Source of the DNA: Bacteroidota bacterium
GTDB taxonomy: Bacteria; Bacteroidota; Bacteroidia; Chitinophagales; Chitinophagaceae
Direction of reading: 5' to 3'
Length of the DNA: 64,000 bases
Assembly: GCA_020161535.1 (NCBI GenBank)
Contig: JAIUNW010000002.1
Coordinates: 248,001 to 312,000 of the forward strand
Position 1 is the stretch's first letter, and each line of letters begins with the position of its first letter. This document shows, piece after piece, positions 34,032 through 43,205 of the stretch. Made by a program: the position numbers and the translations under genes. A model generated the notes under the pieces. The model made no database searches. It had not been told where the DNA came from and worked only from the letters and a program-made list of their open reading frames with translations.

Positions 34032-34856
34032 TCACTTATTTTGGAGTACCAAGAGAGGGCCCTCAGCGCGGTAGGCCATTTCGGTGGTGTGGCTGCTGTT
34101 GAGCAGGCGGTGCCACCAACTGTGGCGGTGGGTGATCATAACCAGGAGCTGGCTGGGATGGGTAGACAGGAATTGGTCGAGCCCGTCTTCGACGGAGTCG
34201 TGCTTTTCGTGAAAGAAGAGGTGCTTCACTTGCTGGAGCCGTTGCTGAAGGCCCGATTTACTATTTGCCTGGCTATCGGAAAGGTCTTCGCCCGGTTGTT
34301 GAATATGTACAATTTGCAGCAATACATCGGGATTGGCGCTCAGCCAATCTTGCAACAGGTGAAAGCTTTTTTCATTCATCACATCATTGAAATCGGTGGC
34401 GAAAGTGATGCTGTGAATGCTTTCATAGCTATGTCCCGCGGGTATTACCAATACCGGCACTTTTGATTTGCGAATAATGGCGGCGGTAGTGCTACCGATA
34501 AATTTATCGAGCGCACTATTGGTACCTTGCATGCCGGAAACAACCAGGTCGGTTTTGAGTTCTTCGGTTTGGTAAACAATTTCATCGGCAGGCATGCCGA
34601 TGTTCACCAACGTATTGATTTTTTTACCGGCGATGGGTTCCAGGTCAGCAGCCAGTTTCGCGATTTGTTTTTCGTGCTCGGCTTGAATTTCTTCGGCGGA
34701 CACCATCACATAGGGCATTTCGCCCACGGGTGTTGGCAACATAAAAACATGCAAGAGTGTTAGGCCTGCGCCGGTTTTACGGCTGAGCACGGCTGCATAG
34801 CGGGCAGCATTCAAAGAAGCGTCTGAAAAATCGGTAGCAACGAGTATTGACTGCAT
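34032..34856 (-). CDS. Universal stress protein, two UspA domains
   Basis: A 274-residue cytoplasmic protein of two tandem Usp folds. The first (residues 1-145) begins ILVATDFSDASLNAARYAA and ends with IGSTTAAIIRKSKVPVLVIP, which carries the G-x(2)-G-like nucleotide loop in VVSGMQGTNSALDKFIGSTT. The second (about 150-274) is more degenerate (SITFATDFNDVMNEKSFHLL ... EGPLLVLQNK) and lacks a clear ATP loop. It is probably a stress or energy-status protein with an unknown partner. Confidence 0.9.
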   Translation of the reverse strand: MQSILVATDFSDASLNAARYAAVLSRKTGAGLTLLHVFMLPTPVGEMPYVMVSAEEIQAEHEKQIAKLAADLEPIAGKKINTLVNIGMPADEIVYQTEELKTDLVVSGMQGTNSALDKFIGSTTAAIIRKSKVPVLVIPAGHSYESIHSITFATDFNDVMNEKSFHLLQDWLSANPDVLLQIVHIQQPGEDLSDSQANSKSGLQQRLQQVKHLFFHEKHDSVEDGLDQFLSTHPSQLLVMITHRHSWWHRLLNSSHTTEMAYRAEGPLLVLQNK

Positions 34857-34910
34857 GCTATAAAGGTAGTAAAGTCAATAGTCAAAAATCACAAGTTTAC
34901 CGAGCTGTCA

Positions 34911-36017
34911 TTAGAATGATTGGATGATGCGCAGGCCGGGCGTAGTGCCTCGGAAAAATTCGTGGAAATAAATAAGTGGGTCGATATGTGTTTTCCGCCA
35001 GGTGAAGCGCCCGAAGCTGAGTCGGAAGCTGTTTTTAGCCATGAATTCACCCTGGCGATGATAGAGCCAGCCAAGTGAGCCAATGCCGGTAAAACTGGTT
35101 TCTTTCATCGGGTTTTTGTCTTCCACGGGCCGCTGTCCGTAACCGATGGAAACAAATTCATTGCGATAGGTCTGCAGTTTGCCTTCCTGGTTATTGGCGA
35201 AAAGGTAAACCGGTTCCCAGCCCAGCGTGATGACATGGGCCCAATCGCGGTTGCGGTTGCTGAAAACCACATTACCGGTGATGTTAAAGCCTGTTGCGAA
35301 ATAGTTCTTGTAGTTCTGCAGCGAAACGCCCAGGTTCAGGTAAAAATAATCGCGGGTATTGTAGGCGCCGCCAGCGGGTCGATCGCCGGTGATGCTGCTG
35401 TCTTTTGCCATTTTCAAGGAGAGCCCTTCTTTCCAATTCCGTTTCCATTTACCGTTCTTGTTATCGGCATAAAATCGCAGCCGGTCTGTGATGTCGCTGG
35501 TTTGCAACTGCCGAAGGTCTTCGATGTTATTGAGTGAAAAAATGAACTCGTAATAACGTTCACCCAGGCTGTACTTATGTTCCGCGTGTTTGGACGGGTG
35601 CGGAATGATGCCCAGCAAGCGAACCGTATCTTGTTTTTGTTTGATGGCGGCCAACTCCTTTTTCATTACCAGGTAACTGTGGTCGGTATCGGGGCTGCGG
35701 CGCAAACTGATTTTACGAACGCCCAGGCCATCGCTGAAATGGTCCAGGTAATAAGCGGCCAGGGGATCAGTCATACTGTCTTTCAATGGCGCAAAATCGA
35801 TGAGGCAGCGCTCAACCATCGAATCGAGGTTGCTGAGCCGCGGCAGGTCGTTCAGGTCGCTCAAATAAACCGTTACTGAATTGCCTTTTCCCAGGTCGAT
35901 TCGAAGTTTATGTTCATAGTTATAATGCGGGGGAATTTTAAATACTGGTCCGCCGTTTTGGGCAATTATTGCCTTACCAGCACCCATCAGTGCCAGGCAA
36001 AAAATTATTTTTTTCAT
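34911..36017 (-). CDS. Exported protein, probable outer-membrane beta barrel
   Basis: A 368-residue protein with a Sec signal peptide (MKKIIFCLALMGAGKAIIAQ). The C-terminal half alternates polar and aromatic residues (DYFYLNLGVSLQNYKNYFATG, AHVITLGWEPVYLFANN, NSFRLSFGRFTW), and the chain ends in Phe, as outer-membrane barrels do. I do not recognise the family. It is the third gene after a sigma factor and an anti-sigma-like gene on the same strand, an arrangement seen in Bacteroidota regulatory units. Confidence 0.7.
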   Translation of the reverse strand: MKKIIFCLALMGAGKAIIAQNGGPVFKIPPHYNYEHKLRIDLGKGNSVTVYLSDLNDLPRLSNLDSMVERCLIDFAPLKDSMTDPLAAYYLDHFSDGLGVRKISLRRSPDTDHSYLVMKKELAAIKQKQDTVRLLGIIPHPSKHAEHKYSLGERYYEFIFSLNNIEDLRQLQTSDITDRLRFYADNKNGKWKRNWKEGLSLKMAKDSSITGDRPAGGAYNTRDYFYLNLGVSLQNYKNYFATGFNITGNVVFSNRNRDWAHVITLGWEPVYLFANNQEGKLQTYRNEFVSIGYGQRPVEDKNPMKETSFTGIGSLGWLYHRQGEFMAKNSFRLSFGRFTWRKTHIDPLIYFHEFFRGTTPGLRIIQSF

Positions 36018-36018
36018 C

Positions 36019-36103
36019 GTATTAGTGATTAACGCTTATTGGTGATTGAGGCGTATCTGTGGTTAACTCGTATTGGTGATTGAGCCGTATCAGTGATTAA
36101 ATG
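36019..36103. repeat. 17-bp tandem repeat, five units
   Basis: Units at 36019, 36036, 36053, 36070 and 36087 follow GTATTGGTGATTGAGGC with a few changes. The fifth unit overlaps the stop codon of the anti-sigma-like gene. It lies in the gap before the exported protein gene. Confidence 0.88.
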
Positions 36104-36848
36104 GAATGATCAGGTTGCTTGTCGGCGAATTGGTTACTGTAGGTTCGCGCCGATTGAAAAAGCTCATCCTTTTTTGCTCTTTCGCTGGTTGCAGTCCCAA
36201 CAATTCTTGGGCGGTTCTAATCTCGTTCAGGTGCACCCATTTTCTGGGTTTCGGTGTCAGCGGATTTGAAAATTCAGTAGCAAGCAACGCTGCGTCTATT
36301 GATGGCCGTGAGGAATCGGTGTTTAACGTATGGGCATTGTTCACTGCGTGTACCAGGGGTCGAACTGGCAAACGGCGGTCGATGCGGTTTACCGGCCTGT
36401 TGAAACGCATGGCACGAACCTTACCATTGCCGGCCAATGCCTGGTTCAATTGGCTGGCGGCGATCGCGGGCGCAATGGAAATTTGTTCGATGGGCGCACC
36501 AGTCGGCTTTATAGCGGGTTCAACTGGTCTCTCCTGGTTGGTAACGACAGGCTTTATTTCGTTGGGGTTACTGGTTAAATTCATTCTATCACCACGAAGG
36601 TTGACTTGGAACAACCAGGCAACGCCCAACACCGCCACCAGCAGGGCGGCGACAATAGCCCAGCGACGAATGGTTCCTTTTTGTTGGCTGGATTGCATGC
36701 TGACAACATCCACCTTGTTTTCATTCGCAAGCTGCAACCGGCGCGACAATCTCTCCCAACCAGCTTCTTTGTTGTAGCCTTCACCACCGGTAGCGCTGCT
36801 GCTATCCATCAGCTCACGCCAGGGCTTATTTGATTTGTCGTTTTGCAT
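36090..36848 (-). CDS. Anti-sigma-factor-like membrane protein
   Basis: A 252-residue single-pass protein. A hydrophilic cytoplasmic N-terminus (about 60 residues, EAGWERLSRRLQLANENK) precedes one transmembrane helix (WAIVAALLVAVLGVAWLFQV at about 63-82), and a periplasmic tail rich in Pro, Asn and Arg follows. No zinc-binding anti-sigma motif is seen. Its ATG overlaps the last 23 bases of the sigma factor frame, supporting a sigma/anti-sigma pair. Its fate is uncertain because the sigma gene is interrupted. Confidence 0.72.
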   Translation of the reverse strand: MQNDKSNKPWRELMDSSSATGGEGYNKEAGWERLSRRLQLANENKVDVVSMQSSQQKGTIRRWAIVAALLVAVLGVAWLFQVNLRGDRMNLTSNPNEIKPVVTNQERPVEPAIKPTGAPIEQISIAPAIAASQLNQALAGNGKVRAMRFNRPVNRIDRRLPVRPLVHAVNNAHTLNTDSSRPSIDAALLATEFSNPLTPKPRKWVHLNEIRTAQELLGLQPAKEQKRMSFFNRREPTVTNSPTSNLIIPFNH

Positions 36849-37380
36849 GATTTGTTTCTTGTTGGTGATACATTTTCTGCAATAGTTGGCGTGCCTTGCT
36901 CAACTGTGATTTCGAAGTACCTACTGCTATGCCCAGTGCTTCAGCAATCTCGATATGCGAATAACCTTCTATTTCATAGAGGTTAAAAACCGTGCGATAC
37001 CCCACCGGCAATTGCAGTACCAAGGCCCTGATGTCAGCCGCCTGCATCCGGTCAATGACATCGGCCGGTAAAACGACCTGCTCGGCCAGCATGTCGGCTT
37101 CGATCGTAAATACATGTTTCTTTCGAAGAAACATCAGGCATTAGTTGACCATCAGTTTTTTCAACCAGCCATAAAAAGCCGCATCCGATTGGTAAACAAA
37201 GTTGCTGATATGCGTAAAAAACTTGAAGTAGCCATTCAGCAGCGCCTCTTCCGCATCTTCTTTTCGTTTTAAGTAGCGGCAACAAAGGGCCATCATCTGG
37301 TCGGCCGTTTGTACAAACAATGCCTGCTGCGCGGTCGGGCTGCCCGATTGAATATCAAAAATGAGGTCGGCTATTTGCAT
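36826..37380 (-). pseudogene. ECF sigma factor interrupted by an in-frame TAA
   Basis: Two reading segments in the same frame make one sigma-70 family ECF protein. 37141-37380 encodes region 2 (QIADLIFDIQSGSPTAQQAL, KRKEDAEEALLNGYFKFF, AFYGWLKKLMVN). A TAA at 37141-37143 follows, and 36826-37134 then encodes the linker and region 4 (CLMFLRKKH, LPVGYRTVFNLYEIEGYSHI, EIAEALGIAVGTSKSQLSKA). In relatives the motif reads MVNECLMFLRK, so TAA stands where GAA (Glu) is expected, a single G-to-T change. It may be a recent pseudogene, a sequencing error, a read-through site, or a split protein with reinitiation at the ATG at 37134. Confidence 0.8.
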
Positions 37381-37488
37381 GGTTAGTGGCTACAGCATCC
37401 TTTAGTAAACTACATCCTGCCATCATCATAAATGCAAAGGAAATTAGTTGGGTTGCCCGTTGCGTTAAAAATTTTCCCCACTATCCAT

Positions 37489-37519
37489 AAAAAAAACGCA
37501 GCACGAAGCTGCGTTTTTT
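37489..37519 (-). terminator. Intrinsic terminator after tRNA-Leu
   Basis: The stem CGCAGC / GCTGCG with an ACGAA loop is flanked by an A-run on one side and a T-run on the other. It lies immediately 3' of the tRNA on the minus strand and could act both ways. Confidence 0.85.
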
Positions 37520-37524
37520 GTTTG

Positions 37525-37606
37525 TGCGGGCGATAGGAGTCGAACCTACATGCCTTGCGGCGCCAGATCCTAAGTCTGGTGCGTCTGCCAGTTTCGCCAC
37601 GCCCGC
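37525..37606 (-). tRNA. tRNA-Leu (anticodon UAG)
   Basis: The 82-base cloverleaf reads from 37606 downward. The acceptor stem GCGGGCG pairs with CGCCCGC with discriminator A, and the D-arm has TGGCGAAACTGGCAGAC. The anticodon stem CCAGA/TCTGG has the loop CTTAGGA, giving anticodon TAG. A long variable arm (CGCCGCAAGGCAT) marks a class II tRNA, and the T-arm is TAGGTTCGACTCCTA. CCA is not encoded. It reads CUN leucine codons. Confidence 0.97.
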
Positions 37607-37611
37607 CTCTA

Positions 37612-37692
37612 AATCCTCCGTCCCTCCGCGCTCTCTGCGAGAAACGCGTTCTCTGAGTGAAAAAATCTCAGCGCGAAAAAAACCTCCGCGCG
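37612..37692 (-). other. Low-complexity intergenic sequence related to the 19.6 kb array
   Basis: Read on the minus strand it has CGGAGGTTTTTTTCGCG, TTTCACTCAGAGAACGCG and GCAGAGAGCGCGGAGGG, which resemble the decayed end of the 15-bp array at 19627-19665 (TTTCACACAGAGATCGCGG, then AACAGAGGGG). No gene is seen between the tRNA and the (p)ppGpp gene. Confidence 0.5.
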
Positions 37693-37764
37693 CTCCCCCC
37701 ACAGGGCCGGCAAATGTAGCCCTCAATCCCCAAATACCAAAGCCTTTTATTAAATTCGTTGACG

Positions 37765-39996
37765 ATGGAAACTGTAGCAGCGATCCCGAAATACAATCTT
37801 ACCGACGAACAGGAAAAGAAACTCATCTTACGTGAATACCGCGCCCTCTTGCGTTGCCTGAAACCCAAGCTGAAACCGGGCGACAAAGAACTGGTTCGCG
37901 TGGCTTTTGAAATGGCCGCCGAAGCCCACCAAACCATGCGGCGCAAAAGCGGTGAACCCTATATCCTGCATCCCCTGGCCGTGGCCCGCATCTGCGTGGA
38001 AGAAATCGGCCTCGGTGTGCGCTCCACCATCTGCGCCCTGCTGCACGATACGGTTGAAGACACCGATATCACCCTCAACGATATTGAGCGGCAATTCGGC
38101 AGCGAAATCGCCCGCATTGTAGACGGTCTCACCAAGATCTCCAACGTCATCGACGTCAATGCCTCGCAACAGGCCGAGAACTTCCGCAAAATATTGCTCA
38201 CGCTCACCGACGACCCGCGGGTCATTCTTATCAAACTCGCCGATCGCCTGCACAATATGCGCACGCTCGAGAGCATGAAGCGCGAAAAACAACTCAAGAT
38301 ATCGTCCGAAACCGTGTATGTATATGCGCCACTCGCGCATCGCATGGGGCTCTATACCATCAAAACCGAGATGGAAGACCTGGCGATGAAATACATGGAG
38401 CCCGACACCTACAAAGAGATCGCGCGTAAGCTGTCGGAAACCAAACGCGAACGCACCCGCTATATCAACGAATTTATTCGCCCGCTGCGCGAAAAAATGG
38501 AAAAAGGCGGGTTCAATTTTGAGATTTATGGTCGCCCGAAAAGCATTCATTCCATCTGGAATAAAATGAAAAAAAAGGGTGTCAGCTTCGAAGAAGTATA
38601 TGACCTCTTCGCCATTCGCGTTATTCTCGATTCACCGCACGAGCGCGAAAAAGAAGATTGCTGGAAAGTGTATTCGATGATCACCGACGAATACACGCCA
38701 TCGCCCGAGCGCCTGCGCGATTGGCTCAGCAACCCCAAGAGCAATGGTTATGAAGCGCTCCATACCACGGTGATGGGCCCCCAGGGAAAATGGGTGGAAG
38801 TGCAGATCCGCACCAAACGCATGAACGAAATCGCTGAAAAAGGCCTGGCCGCACACTGGAAATACAAAGAAGGCGCTACCGATGAAAGCCGCTTCGACAA
38901 GTGGTTTCACCAGATCAGGGAAATGTTGCATACCCAGGATACCGATTCGGTCGATTTTCTGCTCGATTTCAAAACATCTTTTCTCGCCGAAGAAATTTAT
39001 GTCTACACGCCCAAGGGCGATGTGAAGATGTTGCCCGTGGGCTCTACCTCGCTCGATTTTGCCTTCGCGATTCACTCGGCCGTGGGGGCACGATGTATTG
39101 GTGCCAAAGTGAACCACAAGCTGGTGCCGCTGAGCCATAAATTGCGCAGCGGCGACCAGGTGGAGATTATTACTTCGAACAAACAAAAGCCCACCGAAGA
39201 CTGGCTGAATTTTGTGGTTACCGCCAAAGCGAGAACCAAGATCAAAGACGCGCTGAAAGAAGAAAAGCGCAAGGTGGCCGAAGATGCCAAATATGTGGTG
39301 CAACGAAAACTCGAGGCCATGGGCGCTGCGTTTTCGCCCGGAAATATTGAGATCCTGGTCGACTACTACAAAGTGCAGTCATCGCTCGATTTGTTTTACC
39401 AGATCGCAACGAAAAACATCGATCTTAAAGAACTGAAAGATTTTCAGGTACTGGGCGATAAACTGGAACCGCCCAAACCGGTAAAGCCGATTCAGGAAGT
39501 AAAACAGGATCCGGCACACCATGAGTTGCCGAAAAAAGATGCCGAACTGATTATTTTTGGCGAGAGCAGCGACCGGATCATGTACAACCTGGCCAATTGT
39601 TGCAAACCCATCCCCGGAGACGACGTATTTGGATTTGTTACCACGGGTAAAGGCCTGACCATCCACCGCACCAATTGTCCCAATGCGTCCAAATTATTGG
39701 CGAATTATGGGCACCGGGTGGTGAAAACCAAATGGGCCAAGAACAAAGAGATTTCATTTCTCACCGGCATCGAGATCATCGGGCTCGATGACGTGGGTGT
39801 TATTAATAAAATCACGAACCTGATTTCGGGCGATATGCGCATCAATATCAGTGGCCTGTCGATCGAGGCCAACGAGGGCATTTTCAAAGGCTCCATCAAG
39901 GTATTTGTGCACGACAAGGAAGAACTCGATGAACTGGTGTTAAGACTGAAGCAATTGAGCGGCATTCACTCGGTGGATCGTTTCGATACCGAATAA
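37765..39996 (+). CDS. RelA/SpoT-type (p)ppGpp synthetase/hydrolase
   Basis: A 743-residue stringent-response enzyme. The HD hydrolase domain (about 50-200) has GEPYILHPLAVARI and LLHDTVEDTDIT. The synthetase domain (about 240-360) has FEIYGRPKSIHSIWNKM, YDLFAIRVI and NGYEALHTTVMGP. A TGS domain begins IYVYTPKGDVKMLPVGST. A Cys-rich conserved segment NCCKPIPGDDVFGFVT and a C-terminal ACT domain (ITGIEIIGLDDVGVINKITN-like) follow. The intact HD motif indicates a bifunctional Rel. ATG 37765 is used; the frame's TTG at 37759 is two codons earlier. Confidence 0.96.
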   Translation: METVAAIPKYNLTDEQEKKLILREYRALLRCLKPKLKPGDKELVRVAFEMAAEAHQTMRRKSGEPYILHPLAVARICVEEIGLGVRSTICALLHDTVEDTDITLNDIERQFGSEIARIVDGLTKISNVIDVNASQQAENFRKILLTLTDDPRVILIKLADRLHNMRTLESMKREKQLKISSETVYVYAPLAHRMGLYTIKTEMEDLAMKYMEPDTYKEIARKLSETKRERTRYINEFIRPLREKMEKGGFNFEIYGRPKSIHSIWNKMKKKGVSFEEVYDLFAIRVILDSPHEREKEDCWKVYSMITDEYTPSPERLRDWLSNPKSNGYEALHTTVMGPQGKWVEVQIRTKRMNEIAEKGLAAHWKYKEGATDESRFDKWFHQIREMLHTQDTDSVDFLLDFKTSFLAEEIYVYTPKGDVKMLPVGSTSLDFAFAIHSAVGARCIGAKVNHKLVPLSHKLRSGDQVEIITSNKQKPTEDWLNFVVTAKARTKIKDALKEEKRKVAEDAKYVVQRKLEAMGAAFSPGNIEILVDYYKVQSSLDLFYQIATKNIDLKELKDFQVLGDKLEPPKPVKPIQEVKQDPAHHELPKKDAELIIFGESSDRIMYNLANCCKPIPGDDVFGFVTTGKGLTIHRTNCPNASKLLANYGHRVVKTKWAKNKEISFLTGIEIIGLDDVGVINKITNLISGDMRINISGLSIEANEGIFKGSIKVFVHDKEELDELVLRLKQLSGIHSVDRFDTE

Positions 39997-40008
39997 TCCT
40001 GTTTTTTA

Positions 40009-40033
40009 TTTGGTTGCTATACACCTATTTTTG
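40009..40033 (+). promoter_or_regulatory. Probable promoter of purA
   Basis: TTTG at 40009-40012 and TATTTTTG at 40026-40033 precede the ATG at 40068. The -7 box is a perfect match, but the 13-base spacing to the TTTG is shorter than usual. Confidence 0.4.
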
Positions 40034-40058
40034 CTGCCTGCTTTTCCCGCAGGTATAA

Positions 40059-41330
<1,272 letters not shown>

Positions 41331-41415
41331 GAAAATTTTCGCCAAAAAATCCTTTTTAAAAATTTGGCTATTTAAAAAGAACACCGAAATTTTACAACGT
41401 AATCCCCTTTGCGTT

Positions 41416-41847
41416 ATGGCATCGAAACCAGAAAAGGAAAAAAAGACTACCCCGAAGGCTGCTGGTAAGGCAGACGAGTCAGCTAAGAAAACAAAACCAT
41501 CTTCCAAGAAGAAAGAGGAAGATGACGACGACGACTTTGATGAGGAGGAAGAAACCCCAAAAGCGGCGAAAAAAGGTCGTGCAGCAAAAGACGACGACGA
41601 AGACGATGAGGATCTTCCGGAAGAAGACGATGATTGGGAAAAAGTAGAGGAAGATGATAATTGGGATCCCGATTTCGAGGAATTCGACATGCCCAAATCA
41701 AAGTCTAAAAAATCATCGGGTACGGGTTCGGGCGCGGGCAAGAAATCTGCCAAAGACGAAGATGACCTGGGCCTCGACGATGAGTTCAAAGACATGGATC
41801 TCTTCAACGACTCAAACGGGTACGACGATGAAGACGACGATTTCTAA
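41416..41847 (+). CDS. Highly acidic Lys/Asp/Glu-rich protein of unknown function
   Basis: A 143-residue low-complexity protein. Residues 1-35 are Lys-rich (KPEKEKKTTPKAAGKADESA), the middle alternates DDDDDFDEEEE and DDDEDDEDLPEEDDD stretches with KKGRAAK, and the tail is LFNDSNGYDDEDDDF. WEKVEEDDNWDPDFEEFDMP is the most ordered-looking part. It is probably disordered, and a nucleic-acid mimic, chaperone-like or metal-binding role are all only guesses. The stop and the pabB start overlap (TAATG), so it is translated together with pabB. The frame is open upstream, but ATG 41416 is the first sensible start. Confidence 0.7.
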   Translation: MASKPEKEKKTTPKAAGKADESAKKTKPSSKKKEEDDDDDFDEEEETPKAAKKGRAAKDDDEDDEDLPEEDDDWEKVEEDDNWDPDFEEFDMPKSKSKKSSGTGSGAGKKSAKDEDDLGLDDEFKDMDLFNDSNGYDDEDDDF

Positions 41848-43163
41848 TGACCGGCTCTAACACAGCGCCGTCGCGCTCTTTTACGCGATACGCTTTACCG
41901 GTTGATGATACCATAAAACAGCAAATGTTGAATTGGGGTAACCAGTTCAACATTTGCTGTTTTATGGATAACCATGGTTACCAGGCTGGCGCCCATTCGT
42001 ATGAATGTTTGCTGGCAGCGGGTTGCTGGCGCTGGGTTAAACTCAAAGCAGGAACGGCGCTTGTTTTATTACAGGCCTTTGCCGCGCATGCGGGCGACTG
42101 GTTGTTCGGCCACCTCGGCTTTGGCCTGCAGCAAGACTGTATGGGCGTCAGCAATCGCTTCGACGACGCGGTCGGTTTTCCAGATGGTTATTTTTTTGTG
42201 CCGGAACATTTGTTGTTGCTGACGGCTGGCGAACTCAGTATCAGCAGTTACAGCCTGCCCCCCGACCAGGTATTGCGTCAGGTAATGGCTTCGCGCGGGG
42301 CTGGGCCGCGCCAAACAGAAGCGCCAACATTCGCTGCCACCTATCCGCGCGACGAATACATCCGCCTGGTCAAAGCCCTTCAGGCGCATATACAGCGCGG
42401 TGATTGTTACGAGATCAATTTCTGCCAGGCATTCACCGCCCAGGGGGTACAGATGGATCCGGTGCAGGTGTACCGCGATTTGTGCCGCTTGTCGCCCACG
42501 CCCTTTTCTGTGTATTATAAACTCGACGACAGCTATTGCCTTTGCGCGAGCCCCGAACGCTATTTCAGGCTGGCGAACCGCCGGGTTTGGTCTGAGCCCA
42601 TCAAGGGCACGGCCGCGCGCGATCCCGACCCCGCGATTGACCAGGCACTGGCGACGCGCTTACGGAACGATCCCAAAGAACAGGCAGAAAATGTAATGAT
42701 CGTAGACCTGGTGCGCAATGACCTGAGCCGGGTTTGCCAGCCCGGATCAGTGCAGGTAGAAGAATTGTTTGGGGTATACCCTTTTCCGCGGGTACACCAG
42801 ATGATTTCGACTGTTACCGGGTTGTTGAAAGCGGGCCTGGGCTGGACCGATGTGGTGGCAGCCAGCTTTCCTATGGGCTCCATGACCGGCGCGCCTAAAA
42901 AGCGCGTATTGGAATTGATTGGCCAGTACGAGCGACGGGGCCGGGGCCTATTTTCGGGATCCATTGGATATGTTGATCCCGGAGGCCATGCTGATTTCAA
43001 TGTCGTGATCCGGTCCCTGCAATACCATCGTGCAACGGGCTACCTCGAATACCTGGTAGGCTCGGGCATCACCGGCTATGCCGATGCGGCGCATGAATAC
43101 GAAGAGTGTTTGTTGAAAGCGGCTGCCATCCGATCGGTTTGGGCAAGCGCTGCGCAGTCCTGA
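41847..43163 (+). CDS. pabB: Aminodeoxychorismate synthase component I (PabB-like)
   Basis: A 438-residue chorismate-binding enzyme that aminates chorismate for folate synthesis. The C-terminal catalytic domain has CYEINFCQAF, SPERYFRL, EPIKGTAAR, VDLVRNDLSRVC, MISTVTG, SFPMGSMTGAPKKRVLELI and FNVVIRSLQY. The family also includes anthranilate synthase component I, but the short N-terminus and lack of a trp context favour PabB. Its ATG shares a base with the preceding stop. A long hairpin lies inside codons 22-41. An alternative ATG at 41964 would skip most of it but would remove apparently conserved residues (MLNWGNQFNICCF). Confidence 0.88.
   Translation: MTGSNTAPSRSFTRYALPVDDTIKQQMLNWGNQFNICCFMDNHGYQAGAHSYECLLAAGCWRWVKLKAGTALVLLQAFAAHAGDWLFGHLGFGLQQDCMGVSNRFDDAVGFPDGYFFVPEHLLLLTAGELSISSYSLPPDQVLRQVMASRGAGPRQTEAPTFAATYPRDEYIRLVKALQAHIQRGDCYEINFCQAFTAQGVQMDPVQVYRDLCRLSPTPFSVYYKLDDSYCLCASPERYFRLANRRVWSEPIKGTAARDPDPAIDQALATRLRNDPKEQAENVMIVDLVRNDLSRVCQPGSVQVEELFGVYPFPRVHQMISTVTGLLKAGLGWTDVVAASFPMGSMTGAPKKRVLELIGQYERRGRGLFSGSIGYVDPGGHADFNVVIRSLQYHRATGYLEYLVGSGITGYADAAHEYEECLLKAAAIRSVWASAAQS
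41911..41967. repeat. Long perfect inverted repeat inside pabB
   Basis: The arms 41911-41932 (beginning CCATAAAACAGC) and 41946-41967 (ending GCTGTTTTATGG) are exact 22-base reverse complements. The 13-base centre adds TTGG/CCAG pairing (with one G-U), leaving a five-base GGTAA loop, so the RNA stem can reach 26 base pairs. Both arms are in-frame coding sequence. Confidence 0.95.
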
Positions 43164-43205
43164 TGACGGTTAACGGCTTATACGTGTTGACGCCCGGTAA
43201 CCGAC

